Assembly: GCA_964389005.1 (NCBI GenBank)
Contig: CAYMCV010000047.1
Span: 1 to 18,040, forward strand
DNA from: CAYMCV01 sp964389005
GTDB taxonomy: Bacteria > Bacillota > Clostridia > Lachnospirales > Lachnospiraceae
Direction: 5' to 3'
Length of the DNA stretch: 18,040 nt
A program made the translations under genes and the position numbers. Below the pieces are notes generated by a model. The model saw nothing but the letters and a program-made list of their open reading frames with translations, was not told the origin of the DNA and searched no databases. Shown in pieces: positions 7,523 through 14,002 of this stretch (position 1 is the stretch's first letter; each line of letters opens with the position of its first letter).

Positions 7523-8320
7523 ATGAGATTTTGCAGCATTGCGAGCGGAAGCAGCGGCAATTGTCTGTATGTGGGTTCCGATACGACGCATCTGTTGGTA
7601 GATGCAGGAATCAGCGGTAAAAAGACGGAAGCGGGATTGAATGAACTCGGCATATCGGGAAAGGATATTGACGGGGTGTTGATCACACATGAACACAGTG
7701 ACCATATCATGGGGCTCGGCATCTTAAGTCGAAAGTATCAAATACCGATATATGCGACCAAAGGAACCATCAAAAGAATCAAAATCGCCAATCAGAAACA
7801 GCCGATTGATGATGGATTGTTTCATGAGATTCATACGGAGGAGAGTTTTTATCTCAAAGATATCAAAATCAATTCGATGAAAATAAGCCACGACGCAGCG
7901 GAACCGGTTGCCTATCGCTTTGCTTGTGAAGGAAGGAAAATCGGAATTGCGACAGACTTGGGAAAGTACGATGATTACATTCTCGGAAATATGCGCGGAA
8001 TGGATTTGCTGTTTTTGGAATCCAACCATGACGTACATATGTTGCAGGTCGGGCCCTACCCCTATCTTTTGAAACAGCGTATTCTGGGTGAGCGCGGACA
8101 TCTTTCCAACGAGTCGGCGGGAAGAATGTTGACAGAGTTGATGCATGATAATCTGAAAGCAATTTTCCTGGGGCATCTGAGTAAGGAGAACAATCTGCCG
8201 GAGTTGGCATATGAGACGGTTCGGTTAGAGATAACGATGTCGAACAATGCATATTCGCCCGACGATTTTCCGATGTATGTTGCACCGAGAAGCGTACCGT
8301 CAAGCGTAATTGAATTTTAA
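7523..8320 (+). CDS. walJ: Metallo-beta-lactamase-fold hydrolase, WalJ/YycJ family
   Basis: A 265-residue protein. The ATG at 7523 follows GGAGACGG and gives the family-typical N-terminus MRFCSIASGSSGNC; an in-frame ATG at 7511 has no good ribosome site. The MBL metal motif HEHSDH lies at 56-61, and further metal or active-site candidates are ATDLG, LESNHD and the C-terminal FLGHLSKENN. In Bacillus the YycJ/WalJ protein is encoded with the WalKR cell-wall two-component system and has been linked to coordinating division with DNA replication or repair; its substrate is uncertain. Here it sits without walKR, directly behind the FtsA-like gene (33-base gap), which fits a link to the cell cycle. 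Family call secure, precise role not. Confidence 0.88.
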   Translation: MRFCSIASGSSGNCLYVGSDTTHLLVDAGISGKKTEAGLNELGISGKDIDGVLITHEHSDHIMGLGILSRKYQIPIYATKGTIKRIKIANQKQPIDDGLFHEIHTEESFYLKDIKINSMKISHDAAEPVAYRFACEGRKIGIATDLGKYDDYILGNMRGMDLLFLESNHDVHMLQVGPYPYLLKQRILGERGHLSNESAGRMLTELMHDNLKAIFLGHLSKENNLPELAYETVRLEITMSNNAYSPDDFPMYVAPRSVPSSVIEF

Positions 8321-8374
8321 CTGTATGAAGATATAAATCAGCATGGAGCACCGTGCGGGAAGAGGAGATTGGTT

Positions 8375-8647
8375 ATGAAAAAAACAATTATTACCGTAGT
8401 TGGCAAAGACGCAGTTGGCATTATTGCCAAGATTTGCACTTATTTGGCGAACAACCATATCAATATTGAAGATATTTCCCAGACAATTGTACAGGGATAT
8501 TTTAACATGATGATGGTTACCGATATGAATCAGAGCGTGAAACCGTTCGGAGACATTGCTGATGAATTGGAACAAATCGGTGATGAAATCGGCGTGGTAA
8601 TCAAATGCCAGAGAGAAGAAATTTTCGATAAAATGCACCGAATTTGA
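8375..8647 (+). CDS. ACT domain protein, UPF0237 family
   Basis: A 90-residue single-domain protein. The ATG at 8375 follows GAGGAG by 7 bases; the TTG at 8369 is an unlikely start. The sequence begins MKKTIITVVGKDAVGIIAKI and continues with the beta-alpha-beta pattern of ACT regulatory domains (strand, helix ICTYLANN, strand INIEDISQTI, strand YFNMMMVTDM). ACT domains usually bind amino acids or similar small ligands at a dimer interface. The length is that of the stand-alone UPF0237 family, which is regularly encoded next to UPF0210 (PFL family) genes, as here. It is probably a regulatory or ligand-sensing partner of that protein; ligand unknown. Confidence 0.92.
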   Translation: MKKTIITVVGKDAVGIIAKICTYLANNHINIEDISQTIVQGYFNMMMVTDMNQSVKPFGDIADELEQIGDEIGVVIKCQREEIFDKMHRI

Positions 8648-8668
8648 GAAGTGATTTTTAGATAAAAA

Positions 8669-8690
8669 ATAAGCGGAATGTTTCGCTTAT
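8669..8690 (+). promoter_or_regulatory. Hairpin just upstream of the PFL-family gene
   Basis: ATAAGCG (8669-8675) pairs perfectly with CGCTTAT (8684-8690). It sits in the 59-base gap between the ACT gene and the PFL gene and ends 4 bases before the ribosome binding site AGGGAGG (8695-8701). No T-tract follows, so it is not a standard terminator. It may mark an RNA processing or stability element, or affect translation. It may also be incidental. Confidence 0.4.
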
Positions 8691-8706
8691 CAATAGGGAG
8701 GCCGTC

Positions 8707-10071
8707 ATGATTAATCTGTACGAAGTTGCCGAAACCAACCAGATGATTGAGAAAGAGAATCTGGATGTGCGCACGATTACCTTGGGAATCAGTTTGCTGG
8801 ACTGCATAGATTCCGATTTGAATCGGTTGAATCATAATATTTATCACAAAATAGCCGAAGCCGCAAAGGATTTGGTCAAAACAGGAAAAGAGATTGAGCG
8901 GGAATTTGGTATTCCAATTGTGAATAAGCGAATTTCCGTCACGCCGATTGGACTTATCGGCGGTGCCGCTTGCAAGACACCGGAGGATTTTGCATCGATT
9001 GCAAAGACGTTGGATGATGTCGGCAAGGAAGTCGGTGTGAATTTTATCGGCGGTTATTCTGCGCTGGTTTCCAAAGGAATGACACCGGCAGACGAGTTAT
9101 TGTTGCGTTCGATTCCGCTGGCGTTGTCTACAACGGATCGTGTATGCTGCTCGATTAATGTGGGTTCCACGAAAACAGGTATCAATATGGATGCGGTGCG
9201 TTTGATGGGACAAATGATCAAAGATACGGCACGGGCGACTGCCGATTGTGACTCACTGGGGTGTGCTAAATTGGTGGTTCTGTGTAACGCACCGGATGAC
9301 AATCCTTTTATGGCAGGTGCATTTCACGGAGTTACCGAGGCAGATAAAATTATTAATGTCGGAGTCAGCGGACCGGGTGTTGTCAAGACGGCACTTGAGA
9401 GCGTCAGAGGTGCGAATTTCGAAATATTATGCGAGACAATCAAGAAGACGGCATTTAAAGTGACACGTGTGGGACAATTGGTTGCGCAAGAAGCGTCGAA
9501 ACGCTTGGGTATTCCTTTTGGCATCGTTGATTTGTCTTTGGCACCGACACCTGCGGTCGGAGACAGCGTTGCGGATATCCTGTGTGAAATCGGATTGGAA
9601 TATGCGGGTGCGCCCGGCACAACGGCGGCACTTGCGCTGTTAAACGACCAGGTCAAAAAAGGCGGCGTTATGGCATCGTCTTATGTCGGCGGCTTGAGCG
9701 GCGCATTCATTCCCGTCAGTGAAGACCAGGGAATGATTGATGCGGTACAGGCAGGTGCGTTGACCTTGGAGAAGTTAGAAGCGATGACGTGTGTCTGCTC
9801 TGTGGGACTTGACATGATTGCGATTCCGGGGGACACGCCGGAGAGTACGATTTCCGGTATCATTGCGGATGAAATGGCAATTGGTATGATTAACCAGAAG
9901 ACGACAGCGGTACGTATTATTCCGGTAATCGGTAAGAACGTGGGAGATACGGTTGAGTTCGGAGGGTTGCTTGGTTATGCACCGATTATGCCGGTGAATG
10001 GATTTTCGTGTGAGAAATTCATCGCACGTGGCGGAAGAATTCCGGCACCGATTCACAGTTTTAAGAATTGA
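8707..10071 (+). CDS. PFL family protein, UPF0210 (DUF711)
   Basis: A 454-residue protein, full length for UPF0210. The ATG at 8707 follows AGGGAGG by 5 bases. The N-terminus INLYEVAETNQMI and internal stretches such as VNKRISVTPIGLIGGA, FIGGYSALVSKG, LSLAPTPAVGDSVADIL and FGGLLGYAPIMPVN are glycine-rich, typical of this family, which has a fold related to pyruvate formate-lyase/ribonucleotide reductase barrels. I see no glycyl-radical motif (RVxG[FWY] near the C-terminus) and no activating enzyme gene, so a radical mechanism is not supported. The molecular function is unknown. The neighbouring ACT protein is its constant partner in many bacteria and archaea. It is the last gene of the polA-side cluster and is followed by a terminator. 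Confidence 0.93.
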   Translation: MINLYEVAETNQMIEKENLDVRTITLGISLLDCIDSDLNRLNHNIYHKIAEAAKDLVKTGKEIEREFGIPIVNKRISVTPIGLIGGAACKTPEDFASIAKTLDDVGKEVGVNFIGGYSALVSKGMTPADELLLRSIPLALSTTDRVCCSINVGSTKTGINMDAVRLMGQMIKDTARATADCDSLGCAKLVVLCNAPDDNPFMAGAFHGVTEADKIINVGVSGPGVVKTALESVRGANFEILCETIKKTAFKVTRVGQLVAQEASKRLGIPFGIVDLSLAPTPAVGDSVADILCEIGLEYAGAPGTTAALALLNDQVKKGGVMASSYVGGLSGAFIPVSEDQGMIDAVQAGALTLEKLEAMTCVCSVGLDMIAIPGDTPESTISGIIADEMAIGMINQKTTAVRIIPVIGKNVGDTVEFGGLLGYAPIMPVNGFSCEKFIARGGRIPAPIHSFKN

Positions 10072-10082
10072 TTAGCCAAATT

Positions 10083-10113
10083 AAGGCTGTTCCTTTTTGC
10101 AGGAACAGCCTTT
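10083..10113. terminator. Terminator between convergent genes, possibly bidirectional
   Basis: AAGGCTGTTCCT (10083-10094) pairs perfectly over 12 bases with AGGAACAGCCTT (10101-10112) around a 6-base loop. The plus-strand exit is T-rich but short (TTTGTATTTG), and the minus-strand exit reads TTAATTT. It lies between the PFL gene (ends 10071) and the oppositely oriented tmcAL (ends 10129) and probably serves both. Confidence 0.82.
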
Positions 10114-10128
10114 GTATTTGAATGATTT

Positions 10129-11364
10129 TTAGAGCTTAATGATTTCGCGTGAGAACTCGCTGATGGTTGCAGCGCCGAATTTGGAGGTTACAATGGTATC
10201 GTAAATATGTGCCGCCTGAATATCATTTTCAAGCATTTCCATGGCATCCGGAGAGAGAATGTTCCTAGCATCCGCCAATTTGGAAATCAGAGGAACTCTG
10301 CTTTGCTGCTTTAATTCTTTGAGCAGCGGTGCGGCGGACTCGCGAAAGCCGAGCAGTCGTGCATAGGATATGTAGTCATTCGCAATGTAACGCTCCAGAT
10401 TATCCTTCCGAATATTCAAAAGAATGTGAAGCAGACAGCGACTGACGCGTGTATAGGTAATGTCCTTGGACTTAAGTATATCGCAAAAACTGGAAAAGGT
10501 TGTATAATTATTCAGGTTCTTGATAATCTTGGCAGAGAATTGTTTCGAAATATCGACATATTCCGTATAGCCGTTCGGCGCATCCAGCAAAAGTTTGTAC
10601 TTCAGCATGGCAGAGATATCTCCGCAAAAAACAGGAAGCGTTCGATGATAATTCTCCTTCATTAAGTCATATACAAAGTGCGGGATCTGGGATTGTACCA
10701 TATCTAAGGAGTCTAAAGACTCCAGAGACTGCCGGATGGAGAGCGCGGAACTTAATGTATCCATCATCATGCGGTCGTGGTAATCCGAACCCATTCGCTT
10801 ATTGGTGTAGGGGACAATCTTACTTTGCCGTTTGATCAATGAACGAATGTACTCAAAACCCAACGTATTGTTCGGAAAAGACATTGCGCTTACATGCATA
10901 AAAGAATTCGGTATCATTTCCTCAATGGTACGCATTCTTGCTTGCGGATAGGTTGCGCCGAGTCGTATTTTCTGTTTGATGTTCTTGGAAAATTCCGGCG
11001 TTTCGTTTGCAAGAATCGTGGCGATGTCCGTCAACAAATTGATATCTCCGCATTCACTTCCGAAGCAGAGAGAATCAACCACACCGATTTTATCTAAAAG
11101 GGCAATGGCACCGGAAGCGAAGTATTCCGCACTGCCGGCGGCATAATACAGAGGAAGTTCGATAACCAAATCCGCACCTGCCGTGAGTGCCATGCGTGTA
11201 CGCAGATACTTGTCCATTAAGGCGGGAGCACCGCGCTGGGTAAAATCGCCGCTCATTACGACAACGATGTAATCAGCATTTGTCAACTCCTTGACTCTGT
11301 CTAAGTGTAAGGCATGTCCGTTGTGAAACGGGTTGTATTCGGCAATGACTCCGGTTACTTTCAT
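10129..11364 (-). CDS. tmcAL: tRNA(Met) cytidine acetate ligase (YlbM family)
   Basis: A 411-residue cytosolic nucleotidyltransferase-fold enzyme. Characterised members activate acetate with ATP and acetylate the wobble C34 of elongator tRNA-Met to ac4C, replacing TmcA in Firmicutes. The N-terminus GVIAEYNPFHNGH carries the HxGH nucleotide-binding motif (H14-N-G-H17), followed by VVMSGDFTQRGAPAL and DLVIELPLYYAAGSAEYFA, all hallmarks of the family. The C-terminal half is helical and less conserved, as expected for the tRNA-binding part. The start is supported by GGAG upstream on the minus strand (TTGGAGCAAACAA before the ATG). It is the only minus-strand gene here, convergent with the PFL gene and divergent from rimP, so it is a separate transcription unit. 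Confidence 0.94.
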   Translation of the reverse strand: MKVTGVIAEYNPFHNGHALHLDRVKELTNADYIVVVMSGDFTQRGAPALMDKYLRTRMALTAGADLVIELPLYYAAGSAEYFASGAIALLDKIGVVDSLCFGSECGDINLLTDIATILANETPEFSKNIKQKIRLGATYPQARMRTIEEMIPNSFMHVSAMSFPNNTLGFEYIRSLIKRQSKIVPYTNKRMGSDYHDRMMMDTLSSALSIRQSLESLDSLDMVQSQIPHFVYDLMKENYHRTLPVFCGDISAMLKYKLLLDAPNGYTEYVDISKQFSAKIIKNLNNYTTFSSFCDILKSKDITYTRVSRCLLHILLNIRKDNLERYIANDYISYARLLGFRESAAPLLKELKQQSRVPLISKLADARNILSPDAMEMLENDIQAAHIYDTIVTSKFGAATISEFSREIIKL

Positions 11365-11543
11365 TTGTTTGCTCCAATCCGAACGATATGTTTATTCTAA
11401 AAATAATTAAAGTTATAATACGAATTGCTGCGTTGCAAACAACTCAAGCAATTCAGACAACATTAGGATACCACGAATATCGTTTATAGACAAGTATTTG
11501 TAAAAATGAAACGCGAAAAACAAACAATAATTTGCGAATTTGC

Positions 11544-11572
11544 TTGACTTGTGAGGAATTCGGTGCTATCCT
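11544..11572 (+). promoter_or_regulatory. Promoter of the rimP-nusA-infB operon
   Basis: TTGACT (11544-11549) and TATCCT (11567-11572) are spaced by 17 bases, close to the sigma-A consensus. Transcription would begin near 11579. It lies in the 310-base tmcAL-rimP divergent gap. The rest of that gap upstream (11365-11540) is A/T-rich with no gene seen; tmcAL must have its promoter there, but I cannot place it confidently. Confidence 0.72.
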
Positions 11573-11597
11573 TTATTAGGAATTATGGCTAATGTAG

Positions 11598-11625
11598 AAA
11601 AGTGGACTGGCAAGTCCACTTTTTT
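11598..11625 (+). terminator. Terminator-like hairpin in the rimP leader (candidate attenuator)
   Basis: AAAAGTGGACT (11598-11608) pairs perfectly over 11 bases with AGTCCACTTTT (11613-11623) across a GGCA loop, and the arm ends in six consecutive T. It begins only about 20 bases after the predicted transcription start and about 50 bases before rimP. Its position inside the leader means it cannot serve an upstream gene on this strand. It therefore either attenuates the operon or makes a short abundant leader RNA. No alternative antiterminator pairing was obvious. Confidence 0.7.
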
Positions 11626-11674
11626 GTTCGATAGGCACAGGAAAATAAATACAGAAAGGCAGCATGAGAATTCT

Positions 11675-12139
11675 ATGGCAAAGCATGAAGAATATGTACG
11701 ACGAACCGAAACTTTATTACAGCCGATAGCGGAAGCAAACAACGTCGAAATTTATGATATCGAATTTGTGAAAGAAGCAAGCGATTGGTACTTGCGTGCA
11801 TACATTGACAAAGCAGAAGGCGTGAATATCAATGATTGCGAAGCGGTGAGCAGGGCACTGTCAGATGCGCTTGATCAAGCGGACTATATTGATGAACCCT
11901 ATATTTTGGAAGTCAGCAGTCCGGGACTCGGAAGAACGCTCAAGAAAGATAAGCATTTGGAGAAGAGCCTTGGTGCGCAAGTTGATTTGAAGACCTATCA
12001 GACGATTGATGGTCAAAAAGAACACGCAGGAGTGTTAAAATCATTTGATAAAGAAACAGTCGTGATTGTATCGGACGGAGAGGATAAGACATTCTCACGT
12101 GCCGATATTGCCGTTATCAAGTTGGCCTTTGATTTTTAA
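11675..12139 (+). CDS. rimP: Ribosome maturation factor RimP
   Basis: A 154-residue cytoplasmic protein that binds the free 30S subunit and helps its assembly. The start is set at the ATG at 11675 because MAKHEEYV...TETLLQPIAE is the usual start of Clostridial RimP. An in-frame ATG at 11585 would translate through the leader hairpin and add 30 unrelated residues. The ribosome site before 11675 is weak (an AAAGG about 16 bases away). Family signatures are DIEFVKEASDWYLRAYIDK, NINDCEAVSRALSD, the highly conserved EVSSPGLGRTLKK, and a C-terminal Sm-like barrel (HAGVLKSFDKETVVIV...KTFSRADIAVIKL). It is the first gene of the translation operon, 77 bases before nusA. Confidence 0.95.
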   Translation: MAKHEEYVRRTETLLQPIAEANNVEIYDIEFVKEASDWYLRAYIDKAEGVNINDCEAVSRALSDALDQADYIDEPYILEVSSPGLGRTLKKDKHLEKSLGAQVDLKTYQTIDGQKEHAGVLKSFDKETVVIVSDGEDKTFSRADIAVIKLAFDF

Positions 12140-12216
12140 TTGTTTCACAGTGACAAAAAACGATGTATTTTACATCATACACAATAGAAAAAGTATGCAT
12201 AAAACGGAGGTAAGAG

Positions 12217-13374
12217 ATGAACAAGGAATTAATGGAGGCTTTAAATATCTTGGAGAAAGAGAAGGAAATCAGCAAAGAGACGCTTTTTGAGGCGATTGAG
12301 AACTCGCTGATGACCGCATGCAAGAATCATTTTGGAAAGGCTGACAATGTCAAAGTTGAAATCGACCGCGAAACGTGTGATTTTTTGGTATATGCCGAGA
12401 AGGAAGTCGTTGCAACTAAGGAAGACGTGGAAGATGATGTTCTACAGATATCATTAGACGATGCACGTGAGACAGCTCCGGAAATCAATGTTGGAGATAT
12501 GCTTCGCATCGAAATTAAATCCAAAGAATTCGGCAGAATCGCAACTCAGAATGCGAAGAATGTTATATTACAAAAAATTCGCGAAGAGGAGCGCAGCGTG
12601 GTTTATAATCAGTTCCACGCAAAAGAAAAAGATATAGTTACGGGCGTAGTACAGAGATATTTGGGACGCAACTTAAGTATCAACCTAGGTAAAGCAGATG
12701 CGGTTTTGAATGAGGCGGAGCAGGTTAAGGGTGAGCATTTCCGTCCGACTGATCGTATCAAAGTATACATTTTGGAAGTGAAGAGCACACCGAAGGGACC
12801 GCGAATTTTGGTTAGCCGTACCCATCCGGATTTCGTTAAGAGATTGTTTGAAGCGGAAGTTGCGGAGATTCGAGACGGCACGGTAGAAATCAAGGGAATT
12901 GCGAGAGAACCGGGTAGCAGAACCAAAATGACGGTGTATTCGCATAATCCGAACGTTGATGCAGTCGGTGCCTGTGTCGGTTTGAACGGAACGCGTGTCA
13001 ATGCCATTGTTGATGAGCTCGGCGGAGAGAAGATTGATATCATCAACTGGGATGAGAATCCCGGCAATTTGATTCAGAATGCACTTTCACCCGCACAGAT
13101 TGTTGCGGTATTTGCAGACCCCGAAGAAAAAACAGCGAAGGTTGTGGTTCCGGATTACCAGTTATCACTGGCAATCGGAAAAGAAGGGCAGAACGCAAGA
13201 CTTGCAGCGAAACTGACAGGTTTCAAAATTGATATCAAGAGTGAGACGCAGGCGAAAGATGCCTACGGATTCAGATATGAAGATTACGATTTCGGTGATG
13301 AAGATGATGAGGAATATGAAGCGGAAACATACGAGTCGGAATCCTTGGAGACAGAGGATCGTATTGAGGAGTAA
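12217..13374 (+). CDS. nusA: Transcription elongation/termination factor NusA
   Basis: A 385-residue RNA polymerase-binding factor controlling pausing, termination and antitermination. The ATG at 12217 follows GGAGG. The order is an N-terminal RNAP-binding domain (1-135, MNKELMEALNILEKEK and the NAKNVILQKIREEER helix), S1 domain (about 139-203, VTGVVQRYLGRNLSINLGK), KH1 (about 230-285, VGACVGLNGTRV with GLNG at 255-258) and KH2 (about 300-350, SLAIGKEGQNARLAAKLTG). It stops after KH2 with an acidic tail (FGDEDDEEYEAE...) and lacks the E. coli-type C-terminal acidic repeats, as in other Firmicutes. The 77-base gap upstream holds a weak 6-bp hairpin (GATGTA/TACATC, 12162-12176), but no clear second promoter. 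Confidence 0.98.
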   Translation: MNKELMEALNILEKEKEISKETLFEAIENSLMTACKNHFGKADNVKVEIDRETCDFLVYAEKEVVATKEDVEDDVLQISLDDARETAPEINVGDMLRIEIKSKEFGRIATQNAKNVILQKIREEERSVVYNQFHAKEKDIVTGVVQRYLGRNLSINLGKADAVLNEAEQVKGEHFRPTDRIKVYILEVKSTPKGPRILVSRTHPDFVKRLFEAEVAEIRDGTVEIKGIAREPGSRTKMTVYSHNPNVDAVGACVGLNGTRVNAIVDELGGEKIDIINWDENPGNLIQNALSPAQIVAVFADPEEKTAKVVVPDYQLSLAIGKEGQNARLAAKLTGFKIDIKSETQAKDAYGFRYEDYDFGDEDDEEYEAETYESESLETEDRIEE

Positions 13375-13404
13375 TGCTTTTTGCCGCAGAACGGAAGGTG
13401 GAGA

Positions 13405-13683
13405 ATGACAACCAAAAAGATTCCGATGCGCCAATGTGTCGGTTGTATGGAAATGAAGAACAAGAAAGAAATGATGCGTGTCATCAAGACCGAAAACGGA
13501 GAGATTTTTACGGATCTTACAGGCAAAAAGAACGGAAGGGGCGCATATGTGTGCATAAGTGCTGCATGTTTGCAAAAAGCTCGCAAGAACAAAGGCTTGG
13601 AGCGCTCTTTCAAAATGAATATTCCGGATACGGTGTATGAACAACTGGAAAGGGAGTTTGAGGAGAGTGAATCAAAAAGATAA
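13405..13683 (+). CDS. rnpM: RNase P modulator RnpM (YlxR, DUF448)
   Basis: A 92-residue small basic RNA-binding protein. The ATG at 13405 follows GGAAGGTGGAG; the in-frame TTG at 13381 is too early. The family motifs are clear: PMRQCVGCMEMKNKKEM near the N-terminus and GRGAYVCISAACLQKA in the middle. YlxR of Bacillus has been reported to bind RNase P RNA and modulate its activity, and also to affect expression of many genes. It is always found between nusA and infB in Firmicutes, as here: 30 bases after nusA and overlapping ylxQ by 17 bases. Confidence 0.95.
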   Translation: MTTKKIPMRQCVGCMEMKNKKEMMRVIKTENGEIFTDLTGKKNGRGAYVCISAACLQKARKNKGLERSFKMNIPDTVYEQLEREFEESESKR

Positions 13684-14002
13684 AATATTCTCACTGCTCG
13701 GATTGGCCACCAGATCACGTAATGTTGTGAGTGGCGAATTTACGACGGAAAAAGCATTAAAAGCAGGAAACGCCAAACTGGTCATCATTGCAGAAGACGC
13801 TTCCGACAATACCAAGAAAATGTTTTCGGATATGTGCATTTTCAGAAAGGTGCCCATCTATTACTTCGGAACCAAAGAAGAACTTGGGCACTGTATGGGC
13901 AAAGAAATGCGATCGTCGCTTGCAATTACGGATGCCGGTTTTACGACATCCATTCAAAAGTATCTGGAAGGAACGGAAAATTATACGGAGGTAATTAAAT
14001 GA
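13667..14002 (+). CDS. ylxQ: L7Ae/L30e-family RNA-binding protein YlxQ
   Basis: A 111-residue protein. I chose the GTG at 13667 (VNQKDKIFSLLGLATRSRNVVSGE) because family members start just before this segment and AGGGAG lies 10 bases upstream. Starting at the ATG at 13637 would overlap rnpM by 47 bases and add nonconserved residues. The L7Ae fold is seen in LLGLATRSRNVVSGE, AKLVIIAEDASDNTKKMF, PIYYFGTKEELGHCMGK and SLAITDAGF. Such proteins bind kink-turn RNAs; the B. subtilis YlxQ target is not firmly known. Its stop overlaps the infB start as ATGA, indicating translational coupling. Confidence 0.92.
   Translation: MNQKDKIFSLLGLATRSRNVVSGEFTTEKALKAGNAKLVIIAEDASDNTKKMFSDMCIFRKVPIYYFGTKEELGHCMGKEMRSSLAITDAGFTTSIQKYLEGTENYTEVIK

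Noticed and set aside
7190..7705. Minus-strand open frame of 171 codons over the FtsA-like and walJ junction
   Set aside because: Antisense to two well-supported genes, no ribosome site seen, and no recognisable domain.
8707..10071. Active glycyl-radical enzyme (true pyruvate formate-lyase)
   Set aside because: No RVxG-type glycyl-radical motif near the C-terminus, the length is far shorter than PflB, and no radical-SAM activase gene is nearby. The 'PFL family' name reflects fold similarity only.
11585..11674. N-terminally extended RimP starting at the ATG at 11585
   Set aside because: The extra 30 residues translate the leader hairpin, are not typical of RimP, and would need a ribosome site at the extreme 5' end of the transcript. 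Kept only as a possible regulatory feature.
13374..13640. Alternative plus-strand frame over rnpM (88 codons)
   Set aside because: It overlaps the clearly conserved RnpM frame (RQCVGC and GRGAYVC motifs) in another phase and has no family features.
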